A DNA stretch of 64,000 nucleotides from contig OZ020306.1 of NCBI GenBank assembly GCA_963971305.1, forward strand, positions 41,623,512 to 41,687,511, in the 5' to 3' direction. This DNA is from Arcuatula senhousia. Its lineage: Eukaryota > Mollusca > Bivalvia > Mytilida > Mytilidae. Positions 50,860-62,920 of this stretch are shown piece after piece; positions within the stretch are counted from its first letter, which is position 1; every line of letters starts with the position of its first letter. Under the pieces are notes generated by a model. It saw only the letters and a list, made by a program, of their open reading frames with translations. It was not told the origin of the DNA and did not search any database. The position numbers were made by a program, and so were the translations under genes.

Positions 50860-53800
50860 ATGATGCCTAACTTTAATCATACCAAATATGCCGAACTTGA
50901 CATCAATACAGCAAAATGTAATAGATTACATTTAACTGGACAAAAAACTGTACTGATTAAGAAATATAAATTCTTTAAAAGATTTAAGCAATATTTGTTA
51001 GTAGAGCAGTGGTTATAATCGTCATATATCGAATATTATAAAAGGAAGTGAGATTGACATTAGACCTGCCGAACTTGAAATACTCAAGTTGCGTTTTATC
51101 TTTTGGAGTCAGGTGTCAAAGGGGTACATAGAAAGAAAACTTCCTTGTATAAAATTAGATTCTTCCTTGATATGCAGATATTAACATATTTAGAAACATG
51201 AAACATCAATGCAACGATGTCCTTGAATCTTAACTGCCCCATTCAAAATCATTTTTATGAGAAAATCACAATTCAATTGCATTGATAACTTGGCGTCAAC
51301 CTATGAATTTGCGCCATTAAAGAATTTTAATAATTGCACGAGTTCGAGCAAACAAAAATAAATTGAATTGAAATTGTAATTTCACCGGTGTCAAGTTATT
51401 TAAATAAGTTGGTTTAATTCAATATTAGGTTTTAAAAGACAAAATACCAAAACTTGAATATAATTAAACAGCAAAAACTCGTCTTTTCTTATAACAATGA
51501 GAACCTATTGGTACTTTTTCGTTGATCCATTTATTTGATTGTGACAACTACGTGTACCACAAATGCTACGTCAACCACAAATGCTACGTGTATCCCCCCT
51601 ACATACTTCTACCTTTTCGAGTGGCATTACGATCAATCGTTTTCCAACCCCAGCCCGAAATTTAACATTGATGATCATTTCGCCCATATATAACCTATAT
51701 ATAAAGTGTCGCTGGGGCTCAGAGATTAAACATTTCGATTTTGGCTTAATTGGTCTTTTGTCCATCCAACAGAAAGGCCATAATGCAAACAATGATGGAC
51801 CCGTCACCCGATACATTACACATTATTTTGTGTTCCTGTACAGTCATAAAATACAAGATAAAGCTTTTGAAATCTAACCCTCGCTTAAAAAATTACAAAG
51901 GAGCAGAGGTACCAATGGGGAATCCGAATGTCAAAGGTCCGAAAGGGCAGAGACAAAACCAGTAAACACGAACAAGAACGGGACAGAAACAGACAACATG
52001 TAAAACATGGAAACACAAAATAACTGAATATCAATCAACAACGCGAACTCCATTCGAAACAAGAGTGAACTCAGGTGCTCCGGAAGAGTAAGCAGTTCCT
52101 GCTTGCTATAGCACACCCGTCGCGTTGCCAAAAATCTGAATTACATTTTAACACTATATAAGCCAATGTGTATCAAGTGGAGTAACTCTAGCATTTTTAA
52201 AAACCTTTTAAAGCTAAGGCAATTCGTTTGCTTTTTGCACTCTGATTGCATGATGCCTAACTACAATTGCACTGAAGGAGTAAATACCAAATATGCCGAA
52301 CTTGTCATCAATACATTAAAATGTGATAGAAAAACTCTAGTTTACATTTAAATGGACAAAAACTGAACTGATTAAGACATATAAATTCTTTTAAAAATTT
52401 AAGCAATTTTTCTAAGAAAAGTAGTGACCATAATCGTCAAATATCGAATATTATTAAAGGAAGTTTAACTGACATTAAACCTGCCGAACTTGAGACAAAT
52501 AAGTTGCGTTTTATCTTTTAGTGTCGGGTGTCAAAGAGGTACATAGAAAACTTCCTAGTATAAAATTTTATTCTTCCTTGATATGCAGAAACTGACATTT
52601 TTAGAAACATGAAATATCAATGTCACGATGTAGTGGAATCTTCACTTCCTGATTAAAGATCATAAGAAAATTATAATTCAATATCATGAATAACTTGCCG
52701 TAAACCTATGAATATGCATCAAGAACGAATTTGAATAATTGATTGAGTTCGAGCAAAAAAAAAAATGAAATTGAATTAAAATTGAAATTTCACCGGTGTC
52801 CAGATAATTCAATGATGAGGTTAAATTGAAAAATGTGTTTTTAAAGGCAAAAGTACCAAAACAACAGCAAAAACTTGTCTTTTTAACAATTAAAATTCTG
52901 TTGATCCATTTATTTGATTATAACAACTACATGTACCACAAATGCTACGTGTATCGCCCCTACACACCTCTCCCTTTTAAGTGGCAATACGTTCTATTTT
53001 TTTCCAACCACAGCCGCAATTTAACATCGTAATAGTATCTTTATCATTTCGCCCACACCTTTTTTATTTATGAAGTGTCGTTGGGGCTCAGAGATACATA
53101 TGGGCTTGATTGGTTGGTTGTGCCAGTGGTTGTTGATCCAACAGATATGCCATGATGCAATCAACCCAATAAATTACACTTTATTTTGTGTTTCTGTATA
53201 ATAATAAAATTAAGCCCTCGCAAAAAAAAAATCTAATTTAGATTTTTTAACGTTTTTTTAGCCAATGTGTATTAAGCGGAGTAACTCTAGCATTTTTAAA
53301 GACCTTTTAAAGCTAAGGTTAACCTTTTGCTTTTTTTGCACTCAGACTGCATGATGCCTAACTTCAATTTTACTATAGTTAATACCAAATATGCCGAACT
53401 TGACAGAAATACTGAGAAATGTGATCAAAATATTTCTAATTTACATTTAACTGGAGAAAAACTGAACCGGTAAAGAAATATATATTCTTAAAAAGATTAA
53501 AGAAATATTTATAAGTAAAGTAGTGGTTATAATCGTCATATATCCAATATTAATAAAGGATGTTAAATTGACATTAAATCTGCCGAACTTGAGATACGTA
53601 ACCTGCGTTTTATCTTTTGGTGTCGGGTGTCAAAGGGGTACATAGAAAAACTTCCTTGTATACAATTTAATTCTTCCTTGATATGAAGATATTGACATTT
53701 TTAGAAACATGAAATATCAATGTCATGATGTCCTGGAATCTTAACTTCCTGATTCAAAATCATGAGATAATTATAATTCAACTACGCGTTAACCAATGAA

Positions 53801-56800
53801 CTTAGGCAAATAAAAAAATTTAATAATTGTATGAGTTTGAGCAAATAAGCAGGTCTAATTGAAAAATAGGTTTTAAAAGGCAAAAATACCAAAACTTTAA
53901 TAGAATTCAACAGCAAAAACTCGTCTGCTCTAACAATTTGAACCTATTCGTACTTTTTCTGTTGATCCATAATTTGATTATGACAACTACATGTACCACA
54001 CATGCTACATAACGTTGCATAGCATGTTTATTTCTCAGTTCGACCAGGTGTAACCACGTGGATGTTAGTAACTTTTATACAGTGTCGTTGGGACTCAGAG
54101 ATTTAACAATGACTTGTTGGCATAACCCCTACACACAACCTCCCTTTTCCAGTAGCAATACGTTCTATTGTTTGTTTTTACCCTAGCCCTAAATTTAACA
54201 TCGTAATAGCATGTTTATTTATCATTTCGCCCATATATAACCTTTATATAAAGTGTCGCTGGGGCTCAAGAGATTAAACAATTCGTTACGTATGGGCTTG
54301 ATTGGTCGGTTGCTCCAATGGTTGTCGATCCAACAGATATGCCATGATGCAATAAATATTGACCCGTCACCCAATACATTACAAATTATTTGTGTTCCTG
54401 TACTATAAAAAAATACAAAATAAAGCCCTCGCAAAAAAAATACAAAAATATAAATTACATTTTAACGCTTTATTAACCAATGTGTATTAAGCGGAGTAAC
54501 TCTAGCATTTTTAAACACCCTTTAAAGCTTAGGTTATTCTTTTGCTTTTTTGCACTCAGACTGCATGATGCCTAACTTCAATTTTACTAACGGAGTAAAT
54601 ACCAAATATGCCGAACTTGTCAGCAATATTGTTAAATGTGATCGAAATATTTCTACTATACATTTTACTGGACAAAAACAGAACCGGTTAAGAAATATAT
54701 ATATATATTCTAAAAAGATTAAAGAAATATTTGTAAGTAAAGTAGTGGTTATAATCGTCATATATCTAATATTAATAAAGGATGTTTAAATGACATTAAA
54801 ACTGCCGAACTTGAGATACATAAGTTGCGTTTTATCTTTTGAAGTTGGGTACCAAAGGGGTACATAGAAAACTTCCTTGTGTAAAATCAAATTCTTCCTT
54901 GATATGCAGGTATTGACATATTTAGAAACATGGTATATAAGTGTCACGATGTACTAGAATCTTACTTTCCTGATTCAAGATCATGAGAAAATTATAATTC
55001 TATATCACAAATAACTTGGCGTTAATCTATGAATATGCATCAAGAACGAATTTGAATAATAAAAAAAATGAAATTGAATTGAAATTGAAATTTCACCGGT
55101 GTCCAGTTATTTCAATGATGAGGTTCAATTGAAAAATATGTTTTTAAAGGCAAAAGTACCAAAACAACGGCAAATACTTGTCTTTTTAACAATTAAAATC
55201 CTGTTGATCCATTTACTTGATTATGACAATTACATGTACCACAAATGCTACGTGTATCGCCCCTACACACCTCTCCATTTTTAATAGCAATAAGTTCTTT
55301 TCTTTTCCAACCAAAGCCGCAATTTAACATCTTAATAGCATCCTTATCATTTCACCCATCACCTTTTTATAAAGAATGGCTGGGGCTCATAGATTAAACA
55401 ATTCGTTAGGTATGGGCTTGATTGGTCGGTTGTTCCAGTGGTTGTCGATCCAACAGATATGCCATGATGCAATCAACCCAGTACATTACACATTATTTTG
55501 TGTTCCTGTACAATAATAAAATACAAAATAAAGTCCTCGCAAAAAAAATACAAAAATGTAAATAACATTTTTAACATTTATTAGCCAATGTGTACCAAGC
55601 GGAGTAACTCTAGCATTTTAAGAGACCTTTTGAAGCTAAGGTTAACCTTTTGCTTTTTTGCACTCAGACTGCATGATGCCTAACTTCAGTTTTACTATAG
55701 TTAATACCAAATATATGAGAAATGTGGTCGAAATATTTCTACTTTACATTTAACTGGAGAAAAACTGAACCGGTTAAGAAATATATATTCTTAAAAAGAT
55801 TTAAGCAATATTTGTAAGTAAAGGTCATATATCGAAGTTTAATAAAGGAAGTTAAATTTACATTAAAACTGCCGACCTTGAGATACGTAAGCTGCGTTTT
55901 ATCTTTTGAAATCAGGTGCCAAAGAGGTACATAGAAAACTTCCTTGTGTAAAATCAAATTCTTCCTTAATATGCAGATATTGACATATTCAGAGACATGA
56001 AATATCAATGTCACGATGTACTGGAATCTTAACTTCCTGATTCAAAATCATGAGAGTTATAAATAACTTGGCGTTAACCTATTTATTTGCACCAATATAA
56101 AAGAATTTGAATGATTGCTCGATCTCGAGCAAAAAAAAATTATTGAATTGAAATTGTAAATTCACCGGTGTCCAGTTAATAAAATAAGGAGGTTTTATTG
56201 AAAAATAGGTTTTAAAAGTAAAAAAATACCAAATTTTTATAGAATCAAACAGCAAAAACTCGTCTTTTCTAACACTAAGAACCTATTGGTACCTGTAACC
56301 ACATATGGTACGTGTATCGCCCCTTCACACATCTACCTTTTCATTTGGCAATACTTTCTATACTTTTCCAACCCAAGCCCAAATTTAATGTCGCACAGCA
56401 TGTTTTCTCAGTTCGACCAGATGTAACCATGTGGATGTAACATTTATATAGTGTCGTTGGGGCTCAGAGATCTGACAATGACTTGACCACTGTGGGCTTG
56501 CATGATTAGCCGGTTGCTTATTGTCATAATGCAAACAATAATATATGACCCGTCACCCAATGCATCACACAAGATTTTGTGTTCTGTTTTATAACAAAAA
56601 CCAAGACAAAGATTCTGAAATGTAACCCTCGCCTAAAAACAAAACATTAACACTCTAATTCCTATTACATTTTAACATTCAAAGCCAGGGTGTATAAAGC
56701 GAAGTAACTCTAGCATTATTTATGACCTAATTCTCTTTGCTTTTCCAGAGCGAAAAAATATGTGTTAGACAGTCTGATGCCTAACTTCAATTTCTCTGAA

Positions 56801-57370
56801 GGAGTAAATACCAAATATGCCGAACTTGAAATCAAACAGTGAAATGTGATCGAAATATTCCTAGTTTACATTTAACTGGAAAAAGACTGAACTTATTAAG
56901 AAATATATTTTTTTAAAATGATATCAAGCAATATTTGTAAGTAAAGTGGTGGTCAAATAAGTCATATATCGATTATTAATGATGGAAGCGAAATTCTCAT
57001 ATAATCAGCCGAACTTGACAAAGTCAACATGCTTAGGTTGCGTTTTATTTATATTTTTATCTTTTGGAGTCAAGTGTCAAAGGGGTACATAGAAAAAAAC
57101 TTCCTTGTTTTCTTTGATATGTAGAAACTGACATATTAAGAAACATAAATTCTAACTTCCTGATCTATTTATGAGAAATGTATTAAAAACTGGAGTTGTG
57201 CCAATAAAGAAATTGAATAACTCTTATAAATTCACGAATTTGAATGTTCTAGAATCAAATTAATTTATGAACTAGGATTTATCAATAATAAGTGCTACGT
57301 TGAATTGAAAAAAGCAAAAATATCCAAACTTTAAGAATTATCCACAGAATTCTCTTAAATTTTGAGGACA
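50860..57370 (+). repeat. Decayed tandem array of ~1.1-kb units
   Basis: Unit starts, placed on the rccaatgtgtatnaagcggag block, are 52162, 53261, 54476, 55584 and 56694, spaced 1099, 1215, 1108 and 1110 bp; a partial unit precedes them from 50860. Each unit holds in order: gcatgatgcctaac with a first GCCGAACTTG, a second GCCGAACTTG, a caaaggggtacatagaaaac block, an atttcaccggtgtcc block, a cgcccctacacacctctccc block, and gtgtcgytggggctcagaga. Copies differ by many substitutions and indels, so the array is old. Unit three has an internal duplication (54077 and 54244). Confidence 0.85.
51897..52125 (+). repeat. R4 copy inserted in the 1.1-kb array
   Basis: Full-length R4, absent from the matching place of the other units, so it inserted after the array formed. 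Confidence 0.75.
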
Positions 57371-57915
57371 GTTAGCCCTAGGATGGTACTTTAAATCTTG
57401 ATAATAGCGTTGAAAGTTCATCATCAGAATTTTGTAGAATTGGCTTTGAAAAATTCATGTTATTTGTACAGTTAAATACTTTAAATCGAGAGTCAATAGG
57501 GAAAACTCACACGTGTTTCCTAAAAATTAGTGAAAATCTTTGTTAGTTTTTAAAAGCCTTTAAGTACTAAATACGAAAAAAGGTTCAACATCAAAATTAT
57601 TGGAAAAAAGTGAATAATATTGGTTTTCCTATTATTTCTATACAAATTATTTCCCCTTTAAAAGTACGGAAATATTGAAATTCAAAAATTAGCTGTATCG
57701 ATACCAAATTTTCGTTGTCATTATCAATTTTAATGTTTACTTAGTGCAATAGAAATAATTTAGATTAGCAAGAATAATCAAATTTAAAGTAATGCAAAAC
57801 ATTGCTCAATCATAGACACCCCATCTACTGGAATGGAATTTTAACTGAATGAAAATAAGATGAAATATACTGCAAATACTCCTCTTTTTTAATGATCGAA
57901 CAGATTGGTTTGCGT
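57371..57915. other. AT-rich DNA, nothing identified
   Basis: No repeat family or gene recognised. It interrupts the unit pattern between the last full 1.1-kb unit and the partial one after 58085. Confidence 0.35.
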
Positions 57916-57917
57916 CA

Positions 57918-58086
57918 GTGGCTGATCCAGAGGGGGGGGTCCAGGTGGTCTGGACCCCCCCCCCCCCCTTTCGTCGTAAAATTCTGTGATTTTCATGCAA
58001 AATTTGGGCAAAAATAATCAAATTAGTTTTGGACCCCCCTTTTTCTACCGAGGACCCCCCCCTTTCAAAAATCCTGGAACCGCCAC
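57918..58086. mobile_element. G/C-run MITE related to 5547-5702
   Basis: Imperfect inverted ends (gtggctgatccag and ctggaaccgccac) flank G- and C-runs and a ggacccccc block. It has inserted next to a 1.1-kb unit fragment. Confidence 0.6.
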
Positions 58087-58540
58087 CGTGCGTTGATCTA
58101 TTATGACTACTACATATACCACAAAGGCAACATGTATCGCCCCTACACACCTCTCCCTTTTTATGTGGAAATATGTTCTTTTGTGTTCCAACCACAACCC
58201 GTGCCACAGCCCCAAATTTGACATCTTCGTAGCATGTAAATTTATCATTTCACCCAGATTATATACAGTGTCTCCGGGGCTCAGAGATTTTACAATTCGT
58301 AAAATATTGGCTTTATTGGTTGGTAGTCCATCCATCCGATAATAAAATGTCATAATGCAAACAAAAATATATGACCCGATAAATCACATCGATTTGGTTT
58401 TCCTGTAAGATCATGAAATACAAGATAAAGATTCTGAAATCAAGCCCTCGCCTAAAAAATTATTTTAAAAATCGTGAACACTGTAGCGAATGTGTATAAA
58501 GCAGAGTAACTCCAGCAGTTTTTTATGAATTCTTAAAGCT
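58085..58540 (+). repeat. Partial 1.1-kb array unit
   Basis: Carries the cgcccctacacacctctccc, gtgtctccggggctcagaga and tgtgtataaagcagagtaac blocks in the array order, without the GCCGAACTTG part. Confidence 0.7.
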
Positions 58541-58554
58541 GCTTTTAAACGCAA

Positions 58555-59030
58555 ATGGTGAGTGAGTTTGGTGTTTTACGCCCGTGCAACGCTTTATGGG
58601 TTATTTACATGCGATGAACATGAAAAGGATGCTAAAATGAACATGAAATGATGATGATAAATGAAATTTGGGGGTGGAGTGGAAAACAAGGACCGGTAAA
58701 TTTTGAAGAACCACAGGAAAAGGGGAGAGGTGGATAGGGGCGGAAAATTAAGCCTATGTGGTGCACTACTTGGCGGTCCACCAAGGGGTATTTTACGTGC
58801 ATGAAGCGTGGCACTCTCCACACACGTTGGCCCACTATGTCAGCGGTCAAGGTTTCCGTATCATAGATCTGACAACCTCTGCGGAAGAGGGCCAACCTAT
58901 TCAGCCACCTAGGGTAGACACATGGTCGCTCTGTGGGCTGAGCACTGACCCGATGTCAGAATCCCAAGACCCTTAGTCGCCTCTTACGACAAGCTAGGCT
59001 CTGCTGCGGGCCTATTCGCGCACAGGACAA
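58555..59030 (+). repeat. SINE-like repeat R6, full copy
   Basis: From gtgagtttggtgttttacgc to cttacgacaagctaggctct. The reading frames inside match those in the copy at 60470-60905 only because the DNA is repeated. Confidence 0.7.
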
Positions 59031-59354
59031 ACGCGAATGGAGATTGACATGAAAAGGGTAAAAAAACTCATATTATTACTAATGTTAGTTATTTCAACAT
59101 TTTCGTGTTAATCTTCCTGATATTGTTGAAGTCTTTTAAGTGCATGAAGGTGGCACTCTCTAACCACTATGGCTAGCGGTCAGACTTTCAGTATTTTAAG
59201 CCTGACGTCCCCAGCAGACCAGGGCCACCCTCTCAAGAAGCAGGAAATTGGTTATATCGGGAAGAAGAATAAAAAGGGGTGATAAAATGTACATGACATG
59301 ATAATTAATTGGAGGAAATGGAACACAGGACCAATTAAGGATGGGGGTTGAATG

Positions 59355-59800
59355 ACACTGGAGTTAGTAAGTTATTGCTTTACACACGACTATATCCGGG
59401 AGATGAACATGAAAGAGGTGAAACAAATGACATGAAATGATTAGGGCGTGGGGGAAGGGGGGCACGATTTCAATCGGAGTAAAACATTTTACTGCCAATG
59501 GATAAGGGAGTTGGTAGAGATGTGCAATTAAGCCTACTGCATGGGATATATATCCAACGGGTCCTACTCTTACCGAGATCTGCAGCAGTGTTTTTTACAG
59601 TGCATGGAACGTGACATTTCTCCCACACGGTGCACCACTATGGTTTGCAGTCAAGTTTTCTGCATTATGGCCTGACGACCTTGGCATTTATTACAGGGCT
59701 GTCTCATGTAGACAAAATGTCAGTTTTCTGAGTGCTCATTAGTGGACTTTAACGGAAGGCTTTGCGCAGCTGTGGTCATATTCGCCACCCGGAACCAGAA
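59355..59800 (-). repeat. R5 copy, reverse strand, diverged
   Basis: Reverse-strand match to the R5 order: gtaagttattgcttt end, tatccgggagatgaacatga, agatctgcagcag, cgtgacatttctcccac and tagtggactttaac. Confidence 0.65.
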
Positions 59801-59802
59801 CG

Positions 59803-60240
59803 GGTATGCTGGGGCTCAGAGATTTAATAATTCGTTCAAAATTGGTTGACTCTGAAGGAAGACTTTCAACATAGATCTATGACAAACTTGATGACTTCAA
59901 CTTTTCAATCGTCAAACTTTCCCTTTTAGTACAACATTCCGTCCGCTCCTGATTATGGCCGAGTCTTCGTATCACAATTGATTCGTTACTCAAGAGCTTG
60001 CGGGATTAAATCGATATCCTTGGCAGAGCGTCAGGTTTGACATAGAAATTGCTGACACAGGGTTATTTTGCTCCACGGTTGCTGTCTTCACTTAAAAAAA
60101 TTTACTGTAGACACCGTGCACTCGTAGACAAATATTGGATTTTTATCTCTCAAATGAGTGCAGATGTTGGTTTATCGTAGAAATTTGTTTTGTCTTCTTT
60201 TACCGGATTTGATACACTAAATTGCAATTAAAAACACGAC
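59803..60240. other. Array remnant and unclassified DNA
   Basis: Starts with a gctggggctcagagattta remnant of the 1.1-kb unit. The rest, including a ggatttgatacactaaattg stretch, is not recognised. Confidence 0.35.
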
Positions 60241-60243
60241 AGG

Positions 60244-60451
60244 TGTGCTATAGCAGGTAGGAACCGCTAACTCTTCCGGAGCACCTGAGTTCACTCTTGT
60301 TACGACTTGGGTTCGCGGTGTTGATTTCTGTTTGGTTGATTTTGTGTTTTGTGTTTCTTCGTGCTGTTCTTGTTAGTGGTTACCGGTTTCGTCGTTGCCC
60401 TTTCGGACTTTTGACACTCAAATGCCCCATAAGTGCCTCTTTGCTTCTTGC
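60244..60451 (-). repeat. R4 dispersed repeat copy
   Basis: Reverse copy from gctatagcaggtaggaac to the ggggca/aagtgcctctttgcttctt end. Confidence 0.75.
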
Positions 60452-60469
60452 TTGAATGGTGAGCGAGTT

Positions 60470-60905
60470 GTGAGCGAGTTGGTGTTAAACGCCCTTGCAA
60501 CGCTAGGTTATTTAAAGGCGATGAACATGAAAAGGATACATAATAATAAATGAAATAGATGGGGATGGGAAACAAAGGACCGATAAATTTTGAAGCCGAC
60601 AGGAAAATGGAAGAGTTGGGTAGGGGCAGAAAATTTGGTGGTGCACTACTTGGTTGTCCACAAAGGGTCTTTTACGTGCATGAAGCTTGTCACTCTCCAT
60701 ACACGTTGGCCCACTATGGTCAGCGGTCAGGGCTTCCGAATTAAAGACCTGACAACCCCGCGGACGATAGCCACCCTATTCAGCCACCTTGGTCGCTCTG
60801 TGGGCTTAGCACTTACTCCGATGTCAGAATCCAAAGACCAATAGTCGCCTATTACGACAAGCTATGCTATGCTGTGGGCCTTTTCGTCTCCAGGGTCCCA
60901 CACGA
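60470..60905 (+). repeat. SINE-like repeat R6, full copy
   Basis: Same order of blocks as 58555-59030; ends at ccacacgag after the cgtctccagggtcc segment. Confidence 0.7.
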
Positions 60906-61362
60906 GACTTGCTTGCTTGGTCTGTAGTCCATCAATTAGTAAGATCATAATGAAAAAATATATATATTTATTTTAATATGCGTATAAAGCGGGGTAACTC
61001 TAACATTATTAATGAACTTTAAATGAATATTTGTTCTTATAAAGCAGCACGAATTTTCATGATATGAAATGATGATAAAATTAACACAAAATGGTTATTA
61101 TTACAAGAAACAAAAGTACACAGTCAATAAGAAAAACGACTTTATGCTGCCACTGAAAAAAGAGGGATGGTTTTAAGATCAAGCAATAAAGTTAGTTGCA
61201 GGGTCAGTTTTTTTCCGAATTAAAGCCTGACAATTTGAATTTATATCGTCATCTAACTATATAACCAAAATCAAATGTAAAGTTAAAAACGACGTTACCG
61301 ATAAAATTTACCTGTACACTGAAAAATCCGTCTGAACGTCATGAAACTGAACGTCAATTTTA

Positions 61363-61839
61363 CAGCAGCGCTAAGCTTGTCGGTAAAAGTCCACTAAAGA
61401 GCGCTCAGAAACCTGACATCGGGTCAGGCCGCTTTGCCCACAAAGCGACTGGGATGTGTGCCTCAGGTGGTTGAATGGGGCAGCCCTGACATCGAGAGAT
61501 GCGGGGTCGTCAGGCGATAATGCGGAAAACCTGACCGCAAACCATAGTGGTGCACCGTGTTGGGAAAAATGTCACGTTCCTCGCACGTTAAAGAACCCTG
61601 CTGCAGGTCTCGGTAAGAGTAGGACCCGTAAGATCCCCATGCAGGAGGCGAAATTCCCCGTCCCTACCAATCACTCCTTTTTCCAGTGGCAGTCAAAACT
61701 CTTCTACCCGATTGGCCTTGTGTCCCCATTTCCTCCACTTCATCATCATTTCATGTTCATTGCATCACCACTTTCATTTTCATCTCCCGGATATAGCCGA
61801 AATCGTGCTGCTTGGGAGTAAAGCAATAACTAACTAACT
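61363..61839 (+). mobile_element. SINE-like retroposon R5, second copy
   Basis: Very close to 32755-33240, ending in a shorter TAAC tail (taactaactaac). It begins directly at cagcagcgctaagc without the 28-bp leader of the first copy. It contains an open frame of about 121 codons with no known domain. Confidence 0.7.
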
Positions 61840-62337
61840 TACAACTTAATTAGTTAGATTCTATTGCATTTTTCACGTATAAGCAATGTTCACGAGTCCG
61901 TACCTTATACTTACGAAGTCCGTGACATATCCTTTATTTTACATCAATGCATCACAAATTTTCCGAGGAATATAATATTAGTTTTTGGTCAAAAGTTGGA
62001 TATTTTTAGTCCATTTTTGTGTATAAAAAGTAAAAATTAATGGTGTTGAAACTCTTTTTTCCCTACGTGTCTTTGTCAATTTCCCTCCAAAATTGCAGTT
62101 TGCAAATGCATTTATGTAAAAAACGAGGTCCGTTACTTTACCCCTATCTTTTATTTCATATCTGGATTTATATCACTAAATACTACGCGTCTACCAATTT
62201 CCATTAAAATCTGGATACATTTGGTATCGTCCCACCTTAAATTCTATTCAGTTGTTTCAGAAGAAAACATTTTTTTAAAAGGCGACGACGACGAACGCAA
62301 AGTGATGGCAAAAGCTCAAAATAAGATGAAAAATAAA
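61840..62337. other. AT-rich intergenic DNA
   Basis: No gene seen. The end (aaggcgacgacgacgaacgcaaagtgatgg) resembles the right end of R3, so a truncated R3 may finish here. Confidence 0.4.
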
Positions 62338-62545
62338 GGCCCGGAGCACATGAGTTCACTCTCGTTTCGACCGGAGTTCGCGTTGTTGATTGATATGCAA
62401 TTATTTTTGTGTTTCCATGTTTTACATGCATATATGTTGTCTGTTTTTGTCCGTTTCTTGTTGGTGTTTACTGGTTTTGTCTCTGCCCTTTCGGACTTTT
62501 GACATTCGGATATCCCATTGGTGCCTCTGCTTCTTTCAAAAAAAC
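62338..62545 (-). repeat. R4 dispersed repeat copy
   Basis: Reverse copy from gagttcactctcgtttcgac to ggtgcctctgcttctt. Confidence 0.75.
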
Positions 62546-62589
62546 TAACCTAAAACTATTTTTTAAAGATCAAAACCGATTGGAACTTT

Positions 62590-62920
62590 TGGAATGTGTA
62601 AGTGCGCGTTGATCCATTATCACAACTTCATGTACCGCAAAGCTTAAATTTGCCACTCCTACACACCTCACCTTTCCTAGAGGCATTCTTAATAACATTC
62701 TAATGTTTTCCGATCCCAACCCTAAATTTGTATAATCTTAGCATGTTTATTTTATCCTTTCGCCTTAATATTACATATTTATATAGTGTCTCTGTGGCTT
62801 GGGTCTGTATAGTCCATCAGTTAACAAGAAAATATATTAGTGTGAAAACTAGCCAATGTGTATAAAGCAGGGTAACTCAAACATATTTTTATGACTTTTT
62901 TCAACTAAGGAAGTTCTTTA
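62590..62920 (+). repeat. Last 1.1-kb unit remnant
   Basis: Carries cactcctacacacctcacc, tttatatagtgtctctgtgg and gccaatgtgtataaagcagg in the array order. Confidence 0.65.

Noticed and set aside
51563..55284. Several 60-104-codon frames in the 1.1-kb array as separate genes
   Set aside because: They recur with the repeat unit and are broken in most copies; only the short MMPN frame shows a hint of frame keeping and is listed as a finding.
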